Shown piece after piece: positions 25,508-34,150 of a stretch of DNA of 55,290 nt (the stretch's first letter is position 1; each line of letters opens with the position of its first letter). The DNA comes from Cyclobacteriaceae bacterium (GTDB taxonomy: Bacteria; Bacteroidota; Bacteroidia; Cytophagales; Cyclobacteriaceae). The notes below the pieces were generated by a model, which worked only from the letters and a program-made list of their open reading frames with translations, was not told where the DNA came from and searched no databases. The position numbers and the translations under genes are program-made. Location of the stretch: assembly GCA_025455015.1 (NCBI GenBank), contig JALONI010000009.1:1-55290 (forward strand), given 5' to 3'.

Positions 25508-26731
25508 ATGTATGATCTCATCGTCATCGGGGGTGGGGCAGCCGGCTTTTTTGGTGCCATCCGGGCGGCTGAGCTGCGGGCGGGGCTGCGCATTCTGATA
25601 CTCGAAAAAACAACCAAGCTGCTGGCCAAGGTGAAGATATCCGGAGGCGGACGCTGCAACGTAACGCATCATTGCCTGCAACCCACACCGCTGTCCAAGC
25701 ATTATCCGCGCGGCCAGAAAACGCTCAAGCGGCTGTTTCAAAATTTTCACGCAGCTGACACCATCCGCTGGTTTGCCGAAAAGGGCGTGCCGTTGAAAGC
25801 CGAAGAAGACAACCGCATGTTTCCCGTCACCGATGACTCGCAGACGATCATCGATTGTTTTTTGACAGAAGCCGAACGTCACCGCATCGAGATCAAAACC
25901 CAGCACGAGGTGACCGCCCTGGGGCGTGAAGCCAGCGGGTGGAAGGTAACGGCTGCGGGCACGGAGTTTCGCGCACACCGCGTGTTGATTGCCACGGGAG
26001 GCCACCCGCAGCGGCACGCCTACGATTGGCTGCGAAGATTGGGTCATTCGGTGATCGATCCGTTGCCTTCGCTGTTCACGTTCAATGAGCCCGAACGCCA
26101 CTATGCGGATTTGATGGGCGTGGCCGTAGCGCGGGCGCGCGTAAAAATTGCCGCCACCGCATTTGAACAGGCGGGCGCGGTGCTCATCACCCATTGGGGG
26201 CTCAGCGGCCCGGCCGTTATTAAGTTGTCTGCGTGGGCTGCGGTCGCGTTAGCCCGGCTGCACTACACGTTCACGGTGTTGGTCAACTGGATTGACCAAA
26301 CCGAGGAGGAGACGCGCAGCCTGTTGCTGCAACAAAAGCAAACCCACGGCAAGCGCGGCATCTACAACAATCCGCTGTTTCAATTGCCAGCGCGGCTGTG
26401 GCAGCGGCTGGTAAGCGAAGCAGAAATAGCCCCGGCCCTGACATGGGCCGAGTGCCCTCAAAAGGCCATCAACAAACTCACCGAAAAGTTAGTGCGGTGT
26501 CCCTTCTCCATACGCGGTAAAACCACCTACAAAGAAGAGTTTGTGACGTGTGGCGGGGTAGATGTGGCGGAGGTTGACAGTTACACGTTGCAAAGCCGCC
26601 AGTTGCCGGGCGTCTATTTTGCCGGTGAAGTGCTGAACATCGATGGGGAAACCGGTGGCTTTAATTTTCAAGCGGCCTGGACCACAGCCGACCAGGCCGC
26701 ACGGGCCATCAGTTTGGCTGCGGCACCGTGA
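25508..26731 (+). CDS. FAD-dependent oxidoreductase, YhiN/HI0933 (BaiN-like) family
   Basis: The 407-residue protein opens with the FAD-binding VIGGGAAGFFGAIRAAE (dinucleotide fold), then KVKISGGGRCNVTH, the hallmark of the HI0933/YhiN group, and ends with GEVLNIDGETGGFNFQAAW, the C-terminal FAD contact. The substrate is unknown for most members; BaiN from Clostridium acts on bile acids, but that cannot be carried over. It overlaps the convergent histidine kinase gene by 23 bases at the 3' end. Confidence 0.87.
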   Translation: MYDLIVIGGGAAGFFGAIRAAELRAGLRILILEKTTKLLAKVKISGGGRCNVTHHCLQPTPLSKHYPRGQKTLKRLFQNFHAADTIRWFAEKGVPLKAEEDNRMFPVTDDSQTIIDCFLTEAERHRIEIKTQHEVTALGREASGWKVTAAGTEFRAHRVLIATGGHPQRHAYDWLRRLGHSVIDPLPSLFTFNEPERHYADLMGVAVARARVKIAATAFEQAGAVLITHWGLSGPAVIKLSAWAAVALARLHYTFTVLVNWIDQTEEETRSLLLQQKQTHGKRGIYNNPLFQLPARLWQRLVSEAEIAPALTWAECPQKAINKLTEKLVRCPFSIRGKTTYKEEFVTCGGVDVAEVDSYTLQSRQLPGVYFAGEVLNIDGETGGFNFQAAWTTADQAARAISLAAAP

Positions 26732-28091
26732 TGGTAAAGGTCGTGCCCGTGTCGGCCTGCGAGCGTACTGCCACGGTGGCGTGCATTTTGTTCAGCGCTT
26801 CCTTTACGATATAGAGCCCGAGCCCGGTGCCATCGGAGGTGGTGGAGGCGCGGTAGAACATATCAAAAATCCGATCCAGGTTTTCTTCGCGAATACCCTG
26901 GCCGTTGTCCTCCACCGTTAACATTACTGCCCCGGGGTTCTCTTGGTAGGTCACTTTGATGTAGGGGTCCTCCTGCGGAATGCGGTGGTACTTGACCGCA
27001 TTGGAGAATAAATTGCCAAACACGGTTTTCATTAAGGCAAAGTCGGCCACAAAGACGTGGTCGGGGGAGCGTTCATAGATGAGCCGGATGTCCGGGGCGT
27101 TTTTGGCAAACTTCACGTCCGCCACCACTTCATCGATCAAATGATCCAACGACACGCGGGTCCATTGCACGTTGGATTGCTTGCTCCGCGACAGCCGCAA
27201 GATATCGCCAATCACTTCATCCAGCTTTTTCACGCGCTGCTCGATCATGGCCACCAGCTCCAGCCCTTTGGGATCGGTCATCTCCAGCCGCGCCAGGTTG
27301 GTGAGCCCCAAAATGGAGGCGATGGGTGCACGCAGATCGTGCGAGGTGCTGTAAAGAAAACTGTCCAACTCACGGTTGGTTTTGTTCAGTCGCTCACGCT
27401 CGTCTTCCAGCAACCAGATAATCAAGGCCAGGCCAATGCCCGCCATCAACACCAGGTCGATGATTCCAAAAAACGAAGGGAAGGGCAACGGTTTCTGGAA
27501 GACAAAGGACAATACTACCGTCAGGTAATAGGCATGTACCAGGCCGTACAGGAACATAAGGCCCGACATCAACTTGAGGCCAATGCCCACCCGGTGTTTG
27601 GAAAACAAGAGGCTGCCAGCCGCTAAAAAACAAACGCAGGCCACCAGGTAGCGCAACCCTACGCGCAGGATGTACCGCTCGGCCGAGTAGGTGGGCTCAA
27701 AGGCAAAGGCGAACACAATCGCCAGGCTGATGATACCCGCCAGGGCCAAGCCGCGCCACACCCATTTTTTGGAGACCGTTCGTGCGCGCAGCAGCTCATA
27801 TACCCCGGCCATCATCAAGAAGATGTGCGCGTACGAAAAGGCAATGGATACCCAACTCACGAACAGGGGTATCGGATACCACGCGGGCATGCGCGCCACC
27901 CCGCCTGTCAAAAAAATGAAAGCCATCATGGCCACGGCAAAACACACCCAGGCGTAGGCCCACCGAAACAGAAACTTGCGGTCGTAGATTTTGCCAAAAT
28001 GGCGATAGATGATAAACAGGGTTATCCCGATAAGGGCTTGCGCCAGGTAGGTGGCTGCCAGCACAATGCTCAGGTCGGTAAATTGCAACAT
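26709..28091 (-). CDS. Membrane-bound sensor histidine kinase
   Basis: Starts at the ATG at 28091 (460 residues); the longer frame runs through the tRNA-Phe gene and is wrong. About residues 1-228 hold some six to eight hydrophobic segments, resembling a seven-helix sensor. Then come a short coiled coil, the HisKA domain with the phospho-acceptor in STSHDLRAP (H251), and a HATPase domain with GNLFSNAVKYH (N box), VEDNGQGI (G1) and DGTGLGLYIVK (G2). All catalytic motifs are intact. No response regulator is next to it, so it is an orphan kinase. The signal is unknown. Confidence 0.9.
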   Translation of the reverse strand: MLQFTDLSIVLAATYLAQALIGITLFIIYRHFGKIYDRKFLFRWAYAWVCFAVAMMAFIFLTGGVARMPAWYPIPLFVSWVSIAFSYAHIFLMMAGVYELLRARTVSKKWVWRGLALAGIISLAIVFAFAFEPTYSAERYILRVGLRYLVACVCFLAAGSLLFSKHRVGIGLKLMSGLMFLYGLVHAYYLTVVLSFVFQKPLPFPSFFGIIDLVLMAGIGLALIIWLLEDERERLNKTNRELDSFLYSTSHDLRAPIASILGLTNLARLEMTDPKGLELVAMIEQRVKKLDEVIGDILRLSRSKQSNVQWTRVSLDHLIDEVVADVKFAKNAPDIRLIYERSPDHVFVADFALMKTVFGNLFSNAVKYHRIPQEDPYIKVTYQENPGAVMLTVEDNGQGIREENLDRIFDMFYRASTTSDGTGLGLYIVKEALNKMHATVAVRSQADTGTTFTITVPQPN

Positions 28092-28176
28092 CGGGACTAC
28101 ATTGAAAACCGGAGCGAAAGTACGCGGTGCGCGGGGCAGGGCCGGGAGCGATGTAAGTAAAAATGCGTTTGTAAAC

Positions 28177-28198
28177 AAAAAACCCTGCCGAAGCAGGG
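28177..28198 (-). terminator. Terminator after tRNA-Phe
   Basis: Minus-strand CCCTGC and GCAGGG (28183-28198) pair around a four-base loop and are followed by six Ts, nine bases past the tRNA 3' end. Confidence 0.75.
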
Positions 28199-28207
28199 CT
28201 TGAAGCG

Positions 28208-28280
28208 TGGTGACGGAGGGAATTGAACCCCCGACACAAGGATTTTCAGTCCTTTGCTCTACCAACTGAGCTACGTCACC
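28208..28280 (-). tRNA. tRNA-Phe (anticodon GAA)
   Basis: A 73-base cloverleaf on the minus strand: acceptor GGTGACG/CGTCACC, D arm GCTCAGTTGGTAGAGC, anticodon loop CTGAAAA giving GAA, TpsiC arm with GGTTCAATTCC, discriminator A. CCA is not encoded. It stands alone, with a terminator just after it. Confidence 0.95.
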
Positions 28281-28414
28281 AGTCAACGGCTGCCACTTTT
28301 GGCAGACAGGGGCACAAAAGTATGGAAATTTGCATAGGCTGCAAACAAGGCCTCAAAATTTCGGGTTTTGATTGTACATTTAAACCATCACAAAACAATC
28401 GATTTAGAGACATC

Positions 28415-29716
28415 ATGGTGCAACAATTGGCTTTTGCAACAACGCTACTGGCGGCAGCTTATTTTGTGCGCAGGCGGGTACTCCGCATTCGCGCCAACAT
28501 CCGGTTAGGCAAGGCGCAAACCGTGGGCGACAATGCCGCTGACCGGTGGAAGAACGTGGTACTCGTAGCCTTTGGCCAGCAAAAGATGTTCAAGAAGTGG
28601 GTGCCTGCCTTCTTTCATTTTTTGATCTACGCGGGCTTTCTGATTATCAACCTGGAAGTGCTGGAGTTTGTGATAGACGGGCTGGCGGGTACGCACCGGA
28701 TCTTTGCCCCCATGCTGGGCGGCTTTTATACCGTGCTCATGAATGGCTTTGAGTTTCTGGCCGTGGCAGTCTTGCTGGCATGCGTTGTCTTTTTGGTTCG
28801 CAGAAATGTGCTGGGCCTGGCGCGGTTTCAAAGCACTGACCTGAACGGATGGCCGCGGCTCGATGCCAACCTCATCCTGGTGATCGAAATCGTGTTGATG
28901 TTGGCCATCCTTACGATGAATGCCACCGACCAATTGCTGCAAACGCGCGACAGCCACTACACCCCCACGGGCCCGCTGTTTTTCAGTTCTTTTTTGATGC
29001 CGTTGTTTGAATCAATGGGCACATCGGCCTTGGTGGGCGTTGAGCGGTTTGCGTGGTGGTTCCACATCATCGGCATTTTGGCATTTGCCGTGTACGTCAC
29101 CTACTCCAAACACCTTCACATCTTTTTGGCCTTCCCCAACACGTACTACGCCAAGCTGGATCCCAAAGGCCACATCAACAACATGCCCGTGGTGACAAAC
29201 GAGGTAAAGTCCATGTTGGGCTTAACCAATGGTGCCGCCAGCCCGCCTGCCGAGCCCGGCCGCTTTGGCGCCAAGGACGTGAACGACCTGGCGTGGACAA
29301 ACCTGATGGCTGCCTACAGTTGTACAGAATGCGGCCGCTGCACAGCCGAGTGCCCCGCCCATCAAACCGGAAAGAAATTATCGCCCCGCAAAATCATGAT
29401 GGACGTGCGCGACCGGATGGAGCAGGTGGGCGAAAGTGTAGCGAAAGGGGGCCCCGGCTTGAATGACGGCAAAACCTTGTTGGGCGATTACATCACCAAA
29501 GAAGAGATCAACGCCTGCACCAGTTGCAATGCCTGTGTGGAGGCTTGCCCCGTGCTCATCAATCCGCTGGAGATTATTTTGGAGTTGAGGCGGTACCAGG
29601 CCATGGAAGAGTCCGGTGCCCCCGCGCAGTGGAACAGCATGTTCCAAAACATTGAGACGAGTTTCGCCCCGTGGAAATTTCCGGCCAGCGACCGCTTTAA
29701 CTGGGCCAAGCCATGA
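28415..29716 (+). CDS. Membrane Fe-S protein, HdrC/HdrD-like respiratory subunit
   Basis: From the ATG at 28415 it is 433 residues; the longer frame starts inside the tRNA and is rejected. About residues 1-260 hold several membrane segments like a cytochrome b-type module, with an HIIGILAFAVYVTYSKHLHIF helix. The C-terminal part binds two 4Fe-4S clusters: CTECGRCTAECP and CTSCNACVEACP. The CCG-domain partner is encoded at 30707. Together they resemble a split HdrD/GlcF-type complex moving electrons between a flavoprotein and quinone. Two inserted genes separate the pair, yet all junctions overlap by four bases. Confidence 0.85.
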   Translation: MVQQLAFATTLLAAAYFVRRRVLRIRANIRLGKAQTVGDNAADRWKNVVLVAFGQQKMFKKWVPAFFHFLIYAGFLIINLEVLEFVIDGLAGTHRIFAPMLGGFYTVLMNGFEFLAVAVLLACVVFLVRRNVLGLARFQSTDLNGWPRLDANLILVIEIVLMLAILTMNATDQLLQTRDSHYTPTGPLFFSSFLMPLFESMGTSALVGVERFAWWFHIIGILAFAVYVTYSKHLHIFLAFPNTYYAKLDPKGHINNMPVVTNEVKSMLGLTNGAASPPAEPGRFGAKDVNDLAWTNLMAAYSCTECGRCTAECPAHQTGKKLSPRKIMMDVRDRMEQVGESVAKGGPGLNDGKTLLGDYITKEEINACTSCNACVEACPVLINPLEIILELRRYQAMEESGAPAQWNSMFQNIETSFAPWKFPASDRFNWAKP

Positions 29717-30003
29717 TCAACTACGTGGTACAGCAACTGCCGGCCCACCTGTTTTGGGACAGCGACCTGAGCAAGCTGGATGACGTGGAGCACCACGAGA
29801 AAATCATCGTGCGCACGTTTGAGCGCGGTGATTTGGAAGACATGGCTTTGGTGATGGCCTATTATGGCGATGCCATCTGCCGCGAGGTACTGATACAAGC
29901 TCCGGCCTTGCAGGAAAGTGCCATGATTTTTGGAAAGAACTTTTTGGGTATCCCCGATGAAGCGTTTGCTGCCAACAAAATGCCTCAGCGTTTTTCGATA
30001 TGA
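29713..30003 (+). CDS. DUF6922-type protein, likely partner of the nucleotidyltransferase toxin
   Basis: A 96-residue protein starting by ATGA overlap with the Fe-S gene. It has the LPAHLFWDSDLSKLD opening and the IIVRTFERGDLEDMALVMAYYG middle seen in DUF6922 proteins, which in Bacteroidota often precede an AbiEii-like nucleotidyltransferase gene. By position it would be the antitoxin. No DNA-binding motif is evident to me. It overlaps the next start by an ATGA. Confidence 0.7.
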   Translation: MINYVVQQLPAHLFWDSDLSKLDDVEHHEKIIVRTFERGDLEDMALVMAYYGDAICREVLIQAPALQESAMIFGKNFLGIPDEAFAANKMPQRFSI

Positions 30004-30710
30004 GGATACACGAAGATACGGTCAGCGCTCCTATGAAGATGGTATTGGATGAGTTAATGCACGTGGATGTGTTAAAGCCGTTTCGCTTAGTGGGAGGCAC
30101 CGCGCTTGCCTTGCAGTTAGGGCATCGTGTTTCCATTGACATCGACTTGTTTGCAGGGGGAGGCTCGCAAGCACCTCATTCGCTGGCCCATGAATTAGCC
30201 AACCGGTTTCCCAAGCGGATCAAGATCGCTCGGGTGCAACAACACGGATTGTCCGCCCTGATTGATAATATCAAGGTTGACATTTACGATTGGAAGGGTC
30301 CCTTTTTTGATCCGGAGGTGGAAGTGCGCAATCTGCGGTTAGCCTCAATACACGATATTTTTGCCTACAAGTGCGAAGCTATTCTCGGCCGAAGGGTTGA
30401 AAAAGATTATGTTGATCTGGCGGAGATTGCCAGACAGGAACCCTTGTCAGAACTCATGAACGTTTTTCAAGCCCGTTATCCCTACATGACCAAAGGAGCC
30501 ATTTTGGCCGTGTTGTTGAAACCGGATGCCTTTGCCCGTGACACCACCATTCTTTATTTGCGGGCGAATTCGTGGGAAAAGTACGTTGATACGTTAACCC
30601 ATGCCATTCGTGCCTACGAGCACGGAATTCAAGAGCAAAAGCAGAAAGAAATGGTAGCCCGGGCACAAAAAATCCAATCCCTGATCGAACAAAAACGAAA
30701 AAAAACATGA
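30000..30710 (+). CDS. AbiEii/AbiGii-type nucleotidyltransferase toxin
   Basis: The 236-residue protein has the signature LVGGTALALQLGHRVSIDID (about 31-50): the GG-T of the nucleotidyltransferase beta fold and the DxD metal pair, followed by LFAGGGSQ. A later KVDIYDW supplies the third acidic residue and SIHDIFAYKCEAILGRRVEKDYVDL is typical of AbiEii. The C-terminus is a charged helix. AbiEii enzymes act as type IV toxins or abortive-infection effectors by modifying nucleotides or tRNA. All catalytic residues appear intact. Flanked on both sides by ATGA overlaps inside a respiratory operon. Confidence 0.85.
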   Translation: MRIHEDTVSAPMKMVLDELMHVDVLKPFRLVGGTALALQLGHRVSIDIDLFAGGGSQAPHSLAHELANRFPKRIKIARVQQHGLSALIDNIKVDIYDWKGPFFDPEVEVRNLRLASIHDIFAYKCEAILGRRVEKDYVDLAEIARQEPLSELMNVFQARYPYMTKGAILAVLLKPDAFARDTTILYLRANSWEKYVDTLTHAIRAYEHGIQEQKQKEMVARAQKIQSLIEQKRKKT

Positions 30711-31489
30711 CCGTAACCACGATGGCCGAGTGGGCCGCCAAAGGGGAGAACCCCGAAGTACTTTTTTGGGTGGGCTGTGCCGGATCGTTTGACGACCGCG
30801 CCAAGCGCGTGACCAAAGCCTTTGTCAAAATCCTCAACGCCCTCAACATCCCGTTTGGCGTGCTGGGCACCGAAGAGGCTTGCACAGGCGACCCCGCCCG
30901 CAGGGCCGGCAACGAGTTTCTGTTTCAAATGCAGGCCATGAGCAACATTCAAGTGCTCAATGGCTACCAAATCAAGAAGATTGTCACGGCTTGCCCCCAT
31001 TGTTTCAACACCCTCAAAAACGAGTATCCCGAGTTGGGCGGGCAGTACGAGGTCATCCACCACGCTACGTACTTGCAGCAATTGATTCAGGAAGGGAAAA
31101 TAAAGATGGAGGGAGGCGGACCATTTAAAGGTAAGAAGATCACCTATCACGACAGTTGTTACCTGGGCCGCGCCAACAACATCTACGAAGCCCCGCGCGA
31201 AGTGCTGCAGGCATTGGATGCCGACCTGGTAGAAATGAAACGCTGCCGCACTACCGGCTTGTGCTGTGGTGCGGGCGGTGCCCAAATGTTTAAAGAACCT
31301 GAAAAGGGCAAAAAAGACATCAACATAGACCGGGCCGAGGAAGCCCTGGCCACCGGAGCCAAAACCATTGCCGTAGCATGCCCTTTTTGCATGACGATGA
31401 TGACCGATGGGGTGAAAAACCAGGAGAAAGAAGCCGAGGTGGCGGTCAAAGACCTGGCCGAACTTATTGCCGAAGCCAAGGGTTTATAG
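30707..31489 (+). CDS. CCG-domain Fe-S protein (HdrB/HdrD-like subunit)
   Basis: The 260-residue soluble protein has two cysteine-rich CCG motifs: TACPHCF with an upstream GCAGSFDDR, and the pair HDSCYLGR and TGLCCGAGG with ACPFCMTMM. Such domains bind an unusual Fe-S cluster or zinc in heterodisulfide reductase and glycolate/lactate oxidase subunits. It is the expected partner of the membrane subunit at 28415. In Bacteroidota this pair is often linked with ETF and acyl-CoA dehydrogenases, so a role in returning beta-oxidation electrons to quinone is plausible but not proved. It starts by ATGA overlap with the toxin gene. Confidence 0.88.
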   Translation: MTVTTMAEWAAKGENPEVLFWVGCAGSFDDRAKRVTKAFVKILNALNIPFGVLGTEEACTGDPARRAGNEFLFQMQAMSNIQVLNGYQIKKIVTACPHCFNTLKNEYPELGGQYEVIHHATYLQQLIQEGKIKMEGGGPFKGKKITYHDSCYLGRANNIYEAPREVLQALDADLVEMKRCRTTGLCCGAGGAQMFKEPEKGKKDINIDRAEEALATGAKTIAVACPFCMTMMTDGVKNQEKEAEVAVKDLAELIAEAKGL

Positions 31490-31508
31490 CGTAAGCGTTT
31501 GTAAAATT

Positions 31509-32012
31509 ATGTTAGTGCCCTTTCAAGAACTGCCTGCGTTTGCCCGCCTGTGGATTTACCAAACCCCGCGTGCGCTTACGCCCCACGAAGAACAAACGGT
31601 GGCGCACACGCTGGCCACTTTTTGCGAGCAGTGGCAGGCGCATGGTCAGCCGCTCAAAACAGCGTTTCAGATTTGGCACCGCCATTTTGTGGTGCTGGCG
31701 GTAGACGAAAACTACCAAGGGGCTAGCGGCTGCTCCATCGATGGTTCGGTACGAACGTTAAAAGCCCTGCAGCAGGTGTTGGGCATTGATTTTTTTGACC
31801 GCAGCCATCAGGCTTTCTGGATCAACGATGCGGTTGTGTTTTATCCATTGACACAACTGAAGGCGCTGGTCGCCAACGGCACGATTTCAGGCGAAACGCT
31901 GGCCTTCCATAATTTGGTGCCCAGCAAAGAGGAATTTGAAAGAAGCTGGAAAGTGCCCATGAAAAATTCATGGCTGGCAAAATATTTATCCGCGCCAGCG
32001 TTACAACCCTAG
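31509..32012 (+). CDS. Conserved Bacteroidota protein of unknown function
   Basis: From the ATG at 31509 (MLVPFQELPAFARLWIY) it is 167 residues. The protein shows PRALTPHEEQTVAHTLATFCEQW, FQIWHRHFVVLAVDE, SGCSIDGSVRTLKAL and FWINDAVVFYPL. Databases often call relatives ABC transporter ATPases, but no Walker A or B motif or ABC signature is present, so that name is wrong. Cytoplasmic by sequence. It lies 19 bases after the CCG-domain gene and could be co-transcribed. Confidence 0.75.
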   Translation: MLVPFQELPAFARLWIYQTPRALTPHEEQTVAHTLATFCEQWQAHGQPLKTAFQIWHRHFVVLAVDENYQGASGCSIDGSVRTLKALQQVLGIDFFDRSHQAFWINDAVVFYPLTQLKALVANGTISGETLAFHNLVPSKEEFERSWKVPMKNSWLAKYLSAPALQP

Positions 32013-32076
32013 GCCGCGGCATGCCGTGCGCAAACGGGGCCTTTTTTGTAGCTTTAAGTCTAATTTAATCAGTGAT

Positions 32077-34086
32077 ATGCGTTTGCGGCTAGTGGGGGCA
32101 GTAGTTTTGGCGGCAATGGTGGCTTCTTGTGGAGTGGAGAAGAAGGCACAAAAGGCTTACCTGCTGGGCAAGTACCAGCGGGCCATTAACCATTACCAGG
32201 GCATTCTCGCCAAACAGCCTTCCAACGGCCGGGCAAGTTACTTTGTGGCGGAGTCATATCGGTTGTCCAATCGCATCAAAGAAGCCGAACCGTTTTACGC
32301 CAAAGCCAAAGGCCGTGGCTTGCCTGAGGATTCAATCCTGTTTTACTACTCCAAATCGCTGCAGGCCAATGGCAAGTATGATGAAGCCCGCAATCAAATC
32401 CAACAACTGGTGGAGGTTGCTTCAACCGAAGAATTTCGTGACCGCGCCCGGAAGGAACTGGAAGGCTTGGACTACTTGGTCCAGTTAAAGGCGCGCCAAA
32501 GTTTTTATCGCGTAAAAAACCTGGAGTCGATCAACACCCCGTTTCCGGAATATGCCCCGGCTTACCGCAGCGAAGAGATCTATTTTACCTCTTCGCGCAG
32601 CAACAGTAAGATCTATGAGGCCACCGGTACCCCCTTTACCGATCTTTACAAAGTGGCCAGCCAGGGCGCCAATGTGGATGTCAACACCATTCAGGCCCTG
32701 CCGCCCGTTCTTAACTCGCCCGAGATCAACGAAGGGTGCATCACCTTCACACCCGATGGAAAAGCGATGGTGTTTGCCAAGGGCAACTCGGGCAAGCGCA
32801 AAGGCACCCAGGATGTGGACCTGTATATTTCGCGCTTCCGCAATGGTGAATGGAGCGAGCCGCGGGCACTAAACATCAACCGGCCCGAATCGTGGGAGAG
32901 CACGCCCGCCTTCAGCCCCGATGGGCGCACGTTATACTTTTCGTCTAACCGCAAAGGTGGCTATGGCGGGTTGGATATTTACACTGCGCAGATGGACGGC
33001 CGCGGCAACTTTGGGCGTGTGCGCAATGCCGGGCCCGACATCAACACAGCCGGGTCGGAGCTGTTTCCCTACGTAGCCGAAAATGGCAAGCTGTATTTCT
33101 CGTCCGATGGACACCCGGGTTACGGCATGTTGGATATTTTTGTGGTAAACCGTGCCAATGGCCGCACGGTGGTGGAAAACCTGGGCGAACCCGTCAACTC
33201 GCCCGCGGATGATTTTGGGATCTTCTTATTCAAAGCCGACCGCGGATTTTTCACGTCCAACCGCGAAGGGGGCAAAGGCGATGACGACATCTACACCTTT
33301 GTCAACGAAGACCCCGATTTGAAAGTAGTAAACTATGAATTGCGCGGCATTACCTATACGTGGCAAAAAGACAGTACCCGAAAAATCCTCAGCGATGTGA
33401 AGGTTACCCTGCTCGATGGCAAGGGCGATGTGATGCAGGATTACGTGACAGGCAACGATGGCATATTTTTGTTCAAAGTGTATGAAAGTGAAAACTACAC
33501 GCTTATTGGTGAAACCGATGGCTATCTGGTGAAGCGCCAGCCGTACACCACCCGCGGCAAATCGGTGGATGTGACCAAACTTAAGAATTTGGTTACCACC
33601 ATCACGCTGGATACAGTCATGTACCTGGACAAGCTGGAGAAGGATAAAATCTTTGTGTTACAAAACATTTACTTTGATTACGACCAGTCGTACATCCGTG
33701 CCGATGCCGCAGTGGAGTTGGATAAATTGGTGGACGTACTCAACGACAATCCCGAAATCAAAATCGAAATGGGCTCGCATACCGACAGCGTGGCCTCCAA
33801 CTCCTATAACTTGGAACTGTCGCAGCGCAGGGCTGAAGCAACCGTTCAGTATTTGATCCGGAAAGGCATCGCGCCTGAGCGCCTGTCGGCCAAAGGCTAT
33901 GGCGAAGAGCGGCCCATTGCGCGCAACACCAACCCCGATGGCACCGACAACCCGGCCGGCCGCCAGCGCAACAGACGCACGGAGTTTAAGATCGTGGAGA
34001 TTGGCGTGATACCCGTGCGCAAGACCGATGAGGACGATGAAGATAAATACTTCAAGGGCGAAGGCGTGATCAAAAATGACAACTAA
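32077..34086 (+). CDS. OmpA-family lipoprotein with TPR, beta-propeller and CRD (PorE-like)
   Basis: From the ATG at 32077 it is 669 residues, beginning with a lipoprotein signal (MRLRLVGAVVLAAMVASC). Order of domains: tetratricopeptide-like repeats (about 20-130), a PD40/WD40-type propeller with repeated FSPDGRTLYFSSNRKGGYGG-like phrases (about 150-415), a carboxypeptidase-regulatory-like domain (about 430-510) and a C-terminal OmpA peptidoglycan-binding domain with NIYFDYDQSYIRADA and SHTDSVASNSYNLELSQRRA. This is the architecture of PorE, which anchors the type IX secretion core to peptidoglycan. Bacteroidota carry several paralogues of this shape, so the PorE name is tentative. Confidence 0.88.
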   Translation: MRLRLVGAVVLAAMVASCGVEKKAQKAYLLGKYQRAINHYQGILAKQPSNGRASYFVAESYRLSNRIKEAEPFYAKAKGRGLPEDSILFYYSKSLQANGKYDEARNQIQQLVEVASTEEFRDRARKELEGLDYLVQLKARQSFYRVKNLESINTPFPEYAPAYRSEEIYFTSSRSNSKIYEATGTPFTDLYKVASQGANVDVNTIQALPPVLNSPEINEGCITFTPDGKAMVFAKGNSGKRKGTQDVDLYISRFRNGEWSEPRALNINRPESWESTPAFSPDGRTLYFSSNRKGGYGGLDIYTAQMDGRGNFGRVRNAGPDINTAGSELFPYVAENGKLYFSSDGHPGYGMLDIFVVNRANGRTVVENLGEPVNSPADDFGIFLFKADRGFFTSNREGGKGDDDIYTFVNEDPDLKVVNYELRGITYTWQKDSTRKILSDVKVTLLDGKGDVMQDYVTGNDGIFLFKVYESENYTLIGETDGYLVKRQPYTTRGKSVDVTKLKNLVTTITLDTVMYLDKLEKDKIFVLQNIYFDYDQSYIRADAAVELDKLVDVLNDNPEIKIEMGSHTDSVASNSYNLELSQRRAEATVQYLIRKGIAPERLSAKGYGEERPIARNTNPDGTDNPAGRQRNRRTEFKIVEIGVIPVRKTDEDDEDKYFKGEGVIKNDN

Positions 34087-34150
34087 GGGCTACGGTGAAA
34101 AATGATCCTTTGAGCATAAAGCCTCCGGCACGTTTACGTAGGCCAATACC

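Noticed and set aside
28092-28414. N-terminal extensions of the histidine kinase and of the Fe-S protein
   Set aside because: Both read through the tRNA-Phe gene and have no protein likeness.
31509-32012. ABC transporter ATPase label for the 167-residue protein
   Set aside because: No Walker A, Walker B or ABC signature is present.
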